Shown: piece after piece, positions 5,889 through 10,266 of the stretch
Position numbering within the stretch: position 1 is the first letter of the stretch
Layout: each line of letters starts with the position of its first letter
NCBI GenBank assembly: GCA_014523665.1
Contig: JAATVR010000485.1
Span: 1 to 10,266 of the forward strand
Reading direction: 5' to 3'
DNA length: 10,266 bases
From: Nitrososphaerales archaeon TH526
GTDB taxonomy: Archaea > Thermoproteota > Nitrososphaeria > Nitrososphaerales > Nitrososphaeraceae
Program-made: the position numbers and the translations under genes
The notes under the pieces: generated by a model
What the model saw: the letters and a program-made list of their open reading frames with translations, nothing else
What the model was told of the DNA's origin: nothing
Database searches by the model: none

Positions 5889-5921
5889 ATGTCTAGACGG
5901 TGTTTGCAGTCGCTAGGACAT
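5889..5921. repeat. Hairpin 5 of locus A
   Basis: ATGTCTAGACG (5889-5899) pairs with CGCTAGGACAT (5911-5921), allowing one bulge and one mismatch, around an 11-base loop. It lies directly before the shared TATA-like motif at 5940. Confidence 0.4.
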
Positions 5922-5939
5922 ATCTTCCTGACTATACGC

Positions 5940-5957
5940 AACATGATATAAAAATGA
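5940..5957 (+). promoter_or_regulatory. TATA-like 18-bp motif, copy 1
   Basis: AACATGATATAAAAATGA recurs with one change at 8879-8896. It contains a good archaeal TATA box. No protein gene starts 25-35 bp downstream, so if used it would drive a non-coding transcript or a decayed gene. Confidence 0.35.
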
Positions 5958-6061
5958 TTAAGTTATAAACTAAAAGATGTTAGAATGCCTATAATGGAGA
6001 ACAAAAAATAAAAATAAAAACTGAATTGTTTTTTCGATTTTATACTACTACCTAACTCTAA

Positions 6062-6193
6062 CTAGTTCGATCCGTCTTCTCCATCGTTCTCTCCGTCACT
6101 GCCGTCTCCACCATGTCCACCATCTCCATCTCCACCACCATCACCTGTGCTTGTTGCTCCAGTGCTGAATATTAATTGAATCGACGAGCAGAT
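6062..6193 (-). CDS. Gly/Asp-rich short frame without a standard start
   Basis: The minus strand is open from a TAA above 6193 to TAG at 6062-6064, giving about 43 residues: IQLIFSTGATSTGDGGGDGD, then GGHGGDGSDGENDGEDGSN. The repetitive Gly-Asp tail after a short hydrophobic lead-in resembles mature parts of small exported thaumarchaeal peptides. No ATG, GTG or TTG is present in frame. An ATG at about 6194 in another frame (MINLLV) suggests a frameshift near the signal region. It is transcribed in the same direction as, and about 60 bp after, the 6252-6437 gene. I take it to be a real or recently broken exported peptide rather than chance, because such a biased composition is unusual in this AT-rich DNA. 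Confidence 0.4.
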   Translation of the reverse strand: MCSSIQLIFSTGATSTGDGGGDGDGGHGGDGSDGENDGEDGSN

Positions 6194-6251
6194 TTATCAT
6201 AATTGTTTTTACATTGTGACAATTAGTCATTCTTCAGTGAGCTTGTGGTAA

Positions 6252-6437
6252 TCATTCGGACTCAGGTTCAGGTGTCGGGACATCTAATTCGGCTGTCCTA
6301 CCTGAACTCTTAACATTTCCAGCGCGGTCAGATTGGAGGCTGGGATTGTCATTTTTACAGCTTCGAAAGATATAGCCTATAAATACAGAACCAGCCATAA
6401 ACACAGTCGCAAGTCCTAATATCAGATCCCTAAGCAT
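6252..6437 (-). CDS. Small single-pass membrane protein
   Basis: The frame encodes 61 residues from ATG at 6437. Residues 5-24 (DLILGLATVFMAGSVFIGYI) are a strong transmembrane helix or uncleaved signal anchor, followed by a basic FRSCKND and a polar, Pro/Glu-rich tail ending DVPTPEPESE. By the positive-inside rule the tail with Arg/Lys next to the helix is probably cytoplasmic. A GGTGA sequence lies four bases upstream of the ATG, one of the better ribosome-binding sites in the window. The promoter region 6470-6540 is AT-rich with several TATA-like runs. No family is recognised. It may be co-transcribed with the Gly/Asp-rich frame downstream. Confidence 0.55.
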   Translation of the reverse strand: MLRDLILGLATVFMAGSVFIGYIFRSCKNDNPSLQSDRAGNVKSSGRTAELDVPTPEPESE

Positions 6438-6578
6438 AAATTCACCATAAAGTTCTCACTTAATCGTCTGTGATACATCATACTTATTATAGACAGTATC
6501 ATCAATATACATAGTCATATTAGTATATAATTGAAGGTATATAACGATTATAGATCACGTCTTGCAACAACGTAAGCC

Positions 6579-6610
6579 GACAATATGTTACCATGACAAT
6601 ATATTACCAT
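6579..6610. repeat. 16-bp tandem direct repeat, two copies
   Basis: GACAATATGTTACCAT (6579-6594) is immediately followed by GACAATATATTACCAT (6595-6610), identical at 15 of 16 positions. It lies upstream of the 6252-6437 gene (140-170 bp) in non-coding DNA. It could be paired regulator sites or a simple duplication. Confidence 0.6.
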
Positions 6611-6649
6611 CGAATAAGAATTGCACTTAAAATCGAGGATAATAAGCAG

Positions 6650-6751
6650 CAGGATGACAGGGTTCTTTAACAGGGAGGCTGCACTATCCTGACCGACCTA
6701 AAACTACTTGTTCATTCCTGTCAACCGCTGTTGATAGTGACATACTGACAG
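6650..6751. repeat. Consecutive inverted repeats
   Basis: CAGGAT (6650-6655) pairs with ATCCTG (6686-6691). CTGTCA (6718-6723) pairs with TGACAG (6746-6751), and inside it CAAC-CGCT-GTTG (6722-6733) is an alternative perfect hairpin. There is no gene here; the region may be a structured RNA or decayed repeat DNA. Confidence 0.3.
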
Positions 6752-6832
6752 AATACTACCTGTAATAGTTTTATCCAATGTTATGCATCATATAATGTCA
6801 AGAGATAGTTCTGGCATGTTCATCAAGACAGT

Positions 6833-6875
6833 GTTGATGGGTACGAAGCTCCCCATCAGCAACGGTCTTTTTTTT
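6833..6875 (+). terminator. Hairpin followed by eight T
   Basis: GTTGATGGG (6833-6841) pairs with CCCATCAGCAAC (6852-6863), with GATGGG/CCCATC and GTTG/CAAC as stem parts. Four bases later comes a run of eight T (6868-6875). This is the most convincing terminator shape in the window, yet no plus-strand gene precedes it. It may end a non-coding transcript from upstream. Confidence 0.55.
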
Positions 6876-6916
6876 AGCCCACTTGAACTATTGAACCGAC
6901 CAACTTAGATCTGTTA

Positions 6917-7006
6917 CTGCCGGCTCGGCAGCTTCGATCCACAGATTTCATGATGAATTGATCATCTCAAATGAAATACTCTGATAAAGTCACCGTTACA
7001 TCGGTG
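6917..7006. repeat. Two short hairpins downstream of the T8 terminator
   Basis: CTGCCG-GCT-CGGCAG (6917-6931) is a perfect 6-bp stem. CACCG (6991-6995) pairs with CGGTG (7002-7006). No gene contains them. The bases TTCGATCC next to the first hairpin resemble a tRNA T-loop but no tRNA can be folded. Confidence 0.35.
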
Positions 7007-7081
7007 TTTCCTAAGACTATGCCAATCCACTATTACGAGGTGGCTATAATAGAATGGAGTTTTGATAACTAAACGTTTCTA

Positions 7082-7286
7082 TTGGTTAATGGCACATTTC
7101 CACCATTTGGATCTCTGACTGTATTGTGGCCTGGGCTCGGAAAGAAAGGCGACAAGAGCAAAGAAGAAATTCAGAAATATTTTGAAGATAATTATACATC
7201 TACCGCAAAAAAAAGCCGCACAAAATCTGGCTTTTATGGCTGATTTGATAAAAAAGAATCCATTGTCTGGATCAGTAACTTCATAA
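7082..7286 (+). pseudogene. Small gene frameshifted at an A8 run
   Basis: From TTG at 7082 (or 7124) a frame reads LWPGLGKKGDKSKEEIQKYF then EDNYTSTAKK up to eight consecutive A (7207-7214). It then goes to nonsense and a nearby stop. Removing one A joins it to AAQNLAFMADLIKKNPLSGS and VTS with TAA at 7284-7286. Both halves have the charged, helical character of one short soluble protein of about 55-68 residues, and the join (AKKAAQNLAF) is smooth. An upstream in-frame segment starting MPIHYYEVAIIEWSFDN (7020-7070) ends at a TAA just before 7074 and may be its original N-terminus. The cause could be true mutation, a sequencing error in the homopolymer, or slippage used in expression. No family is recognised. 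Confidence 0.5.
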
Positions 7287-7327
7287 TTAATAACGTCTAA
7301 GAATTGATAGATCAACTCGAAAAATAA

Positions 7328-7333
7328 TTATAA
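7328..7333 (+). promoter_or_regulatory. TATA box of the zinc-ribbon gene
   Basis: TTATAA within AATAATTATAAG is centred about 29 bp before the ATG at 7360, the archaeal spacing for a leaderless mRNA. Confidence 0.5.
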
Positions 7334-7359
7334 GACCCAAAAGATCGAGACCTAATACA

Positions 7360-7530
7360 ATGGTTGTAATGGTCACATGTAGAAACTGTGGTCACGAATA
7401 CAAGTCAGAAGTGTTGCAAACCCCAGATGAAGAGACTCTTCAAGCTGAACCTCACGAAGATATAAGGGAGAATTGTCCAAAATGCAATCAGATCTCAAGT
7501 TATAATGGTCCTGATTTTTATTGGGACTAA
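7360..7530 (+). CDS. 56-residue zinc-ribbon protein
   Basis: A short intact gene: MVVMVTCRNCGHEYKSEVLQ, then an acidic middle TPDEETLQAEPHEDIREN, then CPKCNQISSYNGPDFYWD and TAA. The two Cys-x2-Cys pairs (about residues 7-10 and 39-42) with CxxCG and CPKC knuckles define a zinc ribbon able to bind one Zn2+. The 28-residue acidic spacer and the aromatic C-terminus (FYWD) complete a compact fold. Small proteins of this kind act as transcription-, RNA- or protein-interaction modules, but nothing here fixes the partner. Two starts are possible, ATG 7360 and ATG 7369 (MVTCRNCG); the TATA spacing favours 7360. It is monocistronic unless the doubtful frame at 7535 is real. Confidence 0.75.
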   Translation: MVVMVTCRNCGHEYKSEVLQTPDEETLQAEPHEDIRENCPKCNQISSYNGPDFYWD

Positions 7531-7534
7531 TACT

Positions 7535-7675
7535 ATGATTAGAAATTATTTGCCAAGATTCCTGGGTCCGATAGCAGTACTTGGAAACATGAAAATCATC
7601 AACAACTACGTATGGAAACAATCAATGAGTGAGCCAGACTCACCTAATTATTTTCTCTTATATCCAATGTTGTAA
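7535..7675 (+). CDS. Doubtful 46-residue frame
   Basis: ATG at 7535, four bases after the zinc-ribbon stop, opens a frame reading MIRNYLPRFLGPIAVLGNMK and ending SPNYFLLYPML at 7675. The spacing looks operon-like, but there is no ribosome-binding site, no recognisable domain, and its 3' part contains the SemiSWEET TATA box (7658-7665). It may be a fragment or chance. Confidence 0.2.
   Translation: MIRNYLPRFLGPIAVLGNMKIINNYVWKQSMSEPDSPNYFLLYPML
7658..7665 (+). promoter_or_regulatory. TATA box of the SemiSWEET gene
   Basis: TTATATCC is centred about 29 bp before ATG 7690, predicting a leaderless transcript. Confidence 0.5.
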
Positions 7676-7689
7676 CCATTGAGAATGAA

Positions 7690-7986
7690 ATGGAAGATCT
7701 TGTTGCGTATGCTGATATAATTGGAACTGTTGCTGGCATTCTGGTATTATCATCATTCATCCCTCAGTTAATAAAAGCTTACAAAACTAAAAAGATGTCC
7801 GATGTGTCTATTCACTTAATGAGTTTGATTGCAACTGGAATGTTTCTCTGGGTTATCTACGGTTTTATAAGATCTGATCCAGTCATAATTGGGACCAATG
7901 CTACGGGATTTGCTCTTAATATCACTTTGTTAGTGATGAAATTGAGATATGACAAACTACAGAGTACTACCGTAAAAACATCATAA
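7690..7986 (+). CDS. SemiSWEET sugar transporter
   Basis: The frame encodes 98 residues, the usual size of a SemiSWEET (PQ-loop, MtN3 family), half-size sugar facilitators that dimerise in the cytoplasmic membrane. Three transmembrane helices are visible (about 8-28, 40-60 and 65-86). The PQ motif is in SSFIPQLIKAYKTKKMSDVS (21-40), where the Ser-Asp-Val-Ser end of the first loop is also typical. Trp54 in helix 2 and Asn70 in helix 3, 16 residues apart, match the spacing of the Trp/Asn pair that lines the substrate pocket in characterised SemiSWEETs. The gene appears complete with its own TATA box. Natural substrate is unknown; sugars are the known family substrates. In a presumed chemolithoautotroph it could export or recycle sugars. 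The C-terminal tail (RYDKLQSTTVKTS) is polar and cytoplasmic. Confidence 0.88.
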   Translation: MEDLVAYADIIGTVAGILVLSSFIPQLIKAYKTKKMSDVSIHLMSLIATGMFLWVIYGFIRSDPVIIGTNATGFALNITLLVMKLRYDKLQSTTVKTS

Positions 7987-8326
7987 ACCGTGGACTAACT
8001 TAGAAGCATAAGAAATATTGATTTCTAAAAACATGAATAATTATACATGTGTGTGTTGGTGGTGCATAAACTTACATGATTCGGCTTATTTTAAGCGTAA
8101 TAAATTGAAGTCAGATTGTATTTCAATAAAATCTGCTGGTAAAGCTTTTATTTGTATTTTGAATATCGCCCGTCGTGTCAGAAATGATACATTCAATCAA
8201 TGCTTTAGTTAGCTGGTAGAATGACAGAAGTTAGAGCATTCGTAAACCGAAAAATAGGTAGCTGATATCCTTTAAAGCATGTCCAAAGATGACTTACAAG
8301 AAATATTCGATAAATAAGTAGACACG
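7987..8326. other. Gap with no convincing gene
   Basis: Short open frames exist on both strands (for example 8018-8212) but their residue content is Cys/Asn-biased and unlike a protein. ATG 8281 opens a 12-residue frame reading MSKDDLQEIFDK before a stop, which looks like the first residues of a lost gene. No hairpins or repeats of note were seen. Confidence 0.4.
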
Positions 8327-8566
8327 ATGATCAGCATAAGCAGGTTAACTTGTAGAAATAATTTCCGAAATTCTCGAGTTTTAATAATAGGCCTAGGTCA
8401 ACTTGGTCTTCCTATAGCAAAATATGTCAAAGAGAAAGGATTTGACACTTATGGGTATAATATCGAACAGAAGGCCATATTATCCAACTCGTTTGTGACT
8501 TTAGGATTAAACTTTGATGGAAGATCGATTGACTTTTGCTTTGAGATGAATGACTGGGAAGTTTGA
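8327..8566 (+). pseudogene. Truncated nucleotide-sugar dehydrogenase (N-terminal Rossmann part)
   Basis: Residues ~17-46 read RVLIIGLGQLGLPIAKYVKE then KGFDTYGYNI. This is the first beta-alpha-beta unit of an NAD-binding Rossmann fold with the Gly-x-Gly-x-x-Gly loop (GLGQLG). The Gly-Leu-Pro-x-Ala-x-x-x-Lys-x-x-Gly-x-x-x-x-Gly-Tyr-x-x layout is that of UDP-glucose/UDP-ManNAc 6-dehydrogenases, which make UDP-uronic acids for glycans. Full-length members are about 400-450 residues with a catalytic Cys later; here similarity ends after ~46 residues and the frame stops at 79. Residues 1-16 are also atypical, since such proteins usually start a few residues before the first strand. It is a fragment without catalytic domain. 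Exact subfamily is uncertain; other Rossmann dehydrogenases are possible. Confidence 0.65.
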
Positions 8567-8619
8567 AGCTGATGCTGCTGCTTAGTTTCCAACGTACGTG
8601 GGTCGTCAATATCGTATGG

Positions 8620-8634
8620 AGAAGGCCGCCTTCT
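8620..8634. repeat. Hairpin a of locus B
   Basis: AGAAGG-CCG-CCTTCT is a perfect 6-bp stem, followed by TATAAAATAG. It begins the second hairpin cluster. Confidence 0.5.
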
Positions 8635-8651
8635 TATAAAATAGTTTTAAA

Positions 8652-8702
8652 ATAGGTAGACGACCAGGCTTTTGAGAGAAGAACATGGTCGCCTACTCTA
8701 TA
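8652..8702 (-). repeat. Hairpin b of locus B
   Basis: Arms 8652-8668 and 8684-8702 contain GTAGACGACCA and TGGTCGCCTAC. On the minus strand they pair over about 15 positions with one G-U and one bulge. On the plus strand the G-U becomes an A/C mismatch. Confidence 0.6.
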
Positions 8703-8753
8703 TGTTAGAAGTCAAGTAGTTATGATATTCAAACTATTAAAGGGTTTTAGGTA

Positions 8754-8803
8754 GAGGCAGGCGACCAATAAGCGGTTATGTCAAACGCATTTGGTCGCCC
8801 GCC
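8754..8803 (-). repeat. Hairpin c of locus B
   Basis: Arms around GAGGCAGGCGACCAA (8754-8768) and TTGGTCGCCCGCCCC (about 8791-8805) pair over 15 positions on the minus strand, two of them G-U, with no mismatch. On the plus strand the same two positions are A/C mismatches. The core GGCGACCA is shared with hairpin b. Confidence 0.6.
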
Positions 8804-8821
8804 CCGTAAGCATTGATTGAT

Positions 8822-8866
8822 TGGACAGTGCGGACATTATGAGTGATTTAAGGTCCAAACTGCCAG
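8822..8866. repeat. Hairpin d of locus B
   Basis: TTGGAC and GTCCAA form the clearest 6-bp pair. A longer imperfect pairing of GGACAGTGCGGAC with GTCCAAACTGCC is also possible. The core does not share the GGCGACCA sequence of its neighbours. Confidence 0.35.
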
Positions 8867-8878
8867 CAGTGATTGTAT

Positions 8879-8896
8879 AACATAATATAAAAATGA
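8879..8896 (+). promoter_or_regulatory. TATA-like 18-bp motif, copy 2
   Basis: AACATAATATAAAAATGA differs from the motif at 5940-5957 by one base, and the following bases (TAGTTATA here, AAGTTATA there) are also alike. In both places it adjoins a hairpin cluster and no protein gene starts downstream. Confidence 0.35.
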
Positions 8897-8914
8897 CACC
8901 TAGTTATAGTGAGT

Positions 8915-8975
8915 GCGCAGGTAGGACGGCCATGAGAAGGAATGCCAATACGAGGCGACAGCCCTACCTTTTGCG
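8915..8975. repeat. Hairpin e of locus B
   Basis: GCGCAGGTAGG (about 8915-8925) can pair with CCTACCTTTTGCG (about 8963-8975) with a small internal bulge, enclosing a long loop of about 37 bases with GGCC and GCC inside. Confidence 0.35.
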
Positions 8976-8981
8976 TTGGAG

Positions 8982-9016
8982 TGTCGGCAAGAATATTGTG
9001 TAGTCGACTGCCGACA
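8982..9016. repeat. Hairpin f of locus B
   Basis: TGTCGGCA (8982-8989) and TGCCGACA (9009-9016) form a perfect 8-bp stem with a 19-base loop that includes the palindrome GTCGAC. Confidence 0.6.
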
Positions 9017-9046
9017 TTCAAGATTTGTGCAACATATTATGAAACA

Positions 9047-9099
9047 GATAGGACGACCAGCCTATCCATTTGTCAATGCCAGGACTGGCCGTCCCTATC
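9047..9099 (-). repeat. Hairpin g of locus B
   Basis: Arms GATAGGACGACCAG (from 9047) and CTGGCCGTCCCTATC (ending 9099) pair over about 14-16 positions on the minus strand, with G-U pairs and one bulged G. The core GACGRCCAG resembles the GGCGACCA core of hairpins b and c. Confidence 0.6.
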
Positions 9100-9103
9100 C
9101 CAT

Positions 9104-9341
9104 AGGAACCTAACGTTAGTTAGTATGAAGTTAAAAAGGCGTTGTAGAACTTGGTTATCTGTCTGTATAAGTAAAAAATAAAAGGTTAAGAAACTTCTTC
9201 TGTTGGTATTTCTCATTCTACGAATACGCAGCCTATTTTTATTCTAATATAGAGGCCTAGTTGTGATCATAGTTCCTGAGATCTCTTCCAAAAAACAAAT
9301 TGGCAAGGGCAAACTTTTTAGCTAGGCTAAGAATGTCTATC
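9104..9341. other. Gap with no gene recognised
   Basis: No plausible frame was seen on either strand. The only small structures are the palindrome TAACGTTA near 9111 and, on the minus strand after the 9342 gene, TTAGCCTAGCTAA followed by AAAAAG. Neither is a convincing terminator. Confidence 0.4.
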
Positions 9342-9884
9342 CTATACTATTACGCAGTTGATAATAACAGCATTCTCGGTAACGTCACAAGATGATTTGG
9401 CTTCAAACGCTACTTCCAAAAGGTATCTTGAGATTTCCTTAATTAAATACGAATATTTTATGCCCATATCGTGCTCAATGATAACCTTACAACCATCTCC
9501 ATTAATCTCACACCTATAGGGCATTTGTGCTATTCTTAACCAAGTTTCTGTAATATTTGAGAGTGAAGCAATTGTAAACCCTCCCCGTAGAAACAGACTT
9601 ATATCCACAAGATCATTTTTTGCTGTATCCCTAGCTAGCTCACGTATTTCTTCATCTGTAAGTTCATTAATTAATCTAATCAAAAATGATTTTGGCAAGT
9701 AGTATAGCCTGGCATGTGCAGCTCTACTGTGCCAATCCAGATGTGCTTTGACTATTTGGTTAACTAAGGTGTTGGGAGTGACATTTTTAGCTTCAGATAC
9801 ACTACGTAATTGATTTAACCTTTCTTTTGATAGCCGGAAAGTAGCACAGGTAGTTGACGACTTTGGAATCTCAACTGACTTCAA
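9342..9884 (-). CDS. Ribbon-helix-helix-like protein with uncharacterised C-terminal domain
   Basis: The frame encodes 180 residues. Residues ~11-50 fit a ribbon-helix-helix DNA-binding domain: a short strand TTCATFRLS, helix KERLNQLRSVSEAKN, turn VTPNT, and helix LVNQIVKAHLDWHSRA, the Arc/CopG layout. The rest is a mixed alpha/beta domain: FLIRLINELTDEEIRELARD (about 67-86), LFLRGGFTIASLSNITETWL, CKVIIEHDMGIKYSYLIKEI, and a last strand AVIINCVIV. The His-Asp-Met-Gly segment and Cys residues stand out, but I know no function for it. The only usable start is TTG at 9884, since the frame closes just upstream. The TATA box at 9911-9918 is about 31 bp before it. It is probably a transcription factor acting near the response-regulator gene upstream, although the two have separate promoters. 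Confidence 0.7.
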   Translation of the reverse strand: MKSVEIPKSSTTCATFRLSKERLNQLRSVSEAKNVTPNTLVNQIVKAHLDWHSRAAHARLYYLPKSFLIRLINELTDEEIRELARDTAKNDLVDISLFLRGGFTIASLSNITETWLRIAQMPYRCEINGDGCKVIIEHDMGIKYSYLIKEISRYLLEVAFEAKSSCDVTENAVIINCVIV

Positions 9885-9910
9885 AGCAAATAGGATTAAC
9901 GTTTATGCCA

Positions 9911-9926
9911 TATTTAAATTTAAATT
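9911..9926 (-). promoter_or_regulatory. TATA box and palindrome upstream of the RHH-like gene
   Basis: The run ATTTAAATTTAAAT (9912-9925) is a perfect palindrome overlapping the likely TATA box TTTAAATA, centred about 31 bp before the TTG start at 9884. A dimeric RHH protein could bind such a palindrome, so autoregulation is conceivable. Confidence 0.45.
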
Positions 9927-9954
9927 TTGAATTGCAATAATTGACATACTGAAT

Positions 9955-10266
9955 TTACGGATCTAAGAGCTTAGCTTGGGCGTGAATCAGCATATTTATC
10001 TTGCTTAGAAGTGTTTCTCCACCTACTGGTTTTATTACAAAGTCATCTGCCCCATACTCTAAGATAATATTTTTTGGATTATCATTATTAGCTACAACCA
10101 GAATTCTTATATCTTTATTGAGTTGTTTTATTCTAGACACAACCATTGCCCCTCTGTCTTCAGCTATTTTTCCATCCACTAATGCTGCGTCTATCTTGCT
10201 AGGATTGGATTGTTCTAAAAATCTTAGACATTCATTAGAGCTAAATGCCATATTGACTTCATAACC
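9955..10266 (-). CDS. Response-regulator receiver domain, 5' end outside window
   Basis: The frame is open to the end of the window; 103 residues are visible. Reading begins GYEVNMAFSSNECLRFLE, so the ATG at 10251 is internal and roughly the first 20 residues (including the first acidic pocket) lie beyond 10266. Receiver landmarks are present in order: the phospho-acceptor Asp in DAALVDGKI, the strand ILVVANND (where a Thr/Ser is usual, replaced here by Ala/Asn), the invariant Lys in FVIKPVGGETLLSKI, and the last helix KINMLIHAQAKLLDP. The gene ends right after the receiver fold, so it appears to be a stand-alone receiver (CheY/Spo0F-like) rather than one with an output domain. The substituted switch residue could weaken phosphorylation signalling. 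A 70-bp gap separates it from the RHH-like gene. Confidence 0.8.
   Translation of the reverse strand, partial: GYEVNMAFSSNECLRFLEQSNPSKIDAALVDGKIAEDRGAMVVSRIKQLNKDIRILVVANNDNPKNIILEYGADDFVIKPVGGETLLSKINMLIHAQAKLLDP

Noticed and set aside
6901..6960. Possible tRNA around TTCGATCC
   Set aside because: The T-loop-like bases lack a matching 5-bp T stem, acceptor stem and anticodon arm on either strand.
7079..7315. 78-codon minus-strand frame with Phe-rich stretches
   Set aside because: It is antisense to the A8-frameshifted gene, whose two halves look far more protein-like.
7373..7621. 82-codon minus-strand frame
   Set aside because: It is antisense to the zinc-ribbon gene and has no recognisable features.
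8018..8212. 64-codon plus-strand frame after the SemiSWEET gene
   Set aside because: The Cys/Asn-rich, irregular composition, lack of a TATA box and lack of any motif make it likely chance.
8620..9100. CRISPR array
   Set aside because: The repeated cores are divergent and each is a self-contained inverted pair; there are no identical direct repeats with unique spacers of constant length.
8942..9181. 79-codon plus-strand frame
   Set aside because: It translates hairpins e, f and g of locus B; no protein character and no start signal.
10001..10264. 87-codon plus-strand frame
   Set aside because: It is antisense to the receiver domain, which has clear family landmarks.
1..10266. Insertion sequence or transposase
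   Set aside because: No frame on either strand carries transposase-like motifs, and no inverted repeats bracket a gene with target duplications that I can see.

Overview
The window looks like a gene-sparse, actively decaying stretch of an ammonia-oxidising archaeon of the Nitrososphaerales (Thaumarchaeota / Nitrososphaerota). The evidence is archaeal TATA boxes 25-35 bp upstream of start codons with little or no leader, low GC, and characteristic protein styles: small secreted proteins dense in N-glycosylation sequons, a CxxC..CxxC zinc-ribbon fragment and a membrane-protein N-terminus of the RPTGVT type, a Gly/Asp-rich tail, and a basic ATP-cone protein. No rRNA, tRNA, transposase or CRISPR array was recognised.

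Layout. 1-132 is the 3' end of an unrecognised gene. 346-459 is the decapitated N-terminus of a membrane protein. 605-832 (-) is a small secreted protein. 1164-1487 is a truncated NAD+ synthetase. 1770-2498 is an intact basic ATP-cone protein. On the minus strand, 2949-3446 is a frameshifted NUMOD3-repeat DNA-binding protein missing from the obvious ORFs, and 3531-4235 is a DJ-1/PfpI-type gene whose 5' end has been replaced by a zinc-ribbon fragment and whose 3' end is frameshifted. 4350-4580 (-) is a small hypothetical gene and 4829-5392 (+) is a secreted Ig-like protein. 5393-7080 is almost non-coding: it holds a first cluster of RNA-like hairpins (5528-5921), a Gly/Asp-rich short frame, a small membrane protein (6252-6437, -), a 16-bp tandem repeat, and a terminator-like hairpin. 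7082-7286 is a small gene broken at an A8 run. 7360-7530 is an intact 56-aa zinc-ribbon protein and 7690-7986 is an intact SemiSWEET sugar transporter. 8327-8566 is a truncated nucleotide-sugar dehydrogenase. 8620-9100 holds a second hairpin cluster. The right end carries, on the minus strand, a ribbon-helix-helix-like protein (9342-9884) and the C-terminal part of a response-regulator receiver (9955-10266), probably a signalling locus continuing outside the window.

Together, the intact genes suggest cell-surface, regulatory and sugar-transport functions, but they do not form one operon; most have their own TATA box. The strongest pattern is gene decay: at least six genes are fragments, chimeras or frameshifted. 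The most unusual structural signal is the pair of hairpin clusters. Their arms are related, and the arm differences are mostly ones that keep G-U pairing on one strand. Both clusters lie next to a shared 18-bp TATA-like motif. I do not recognise these as any described element.
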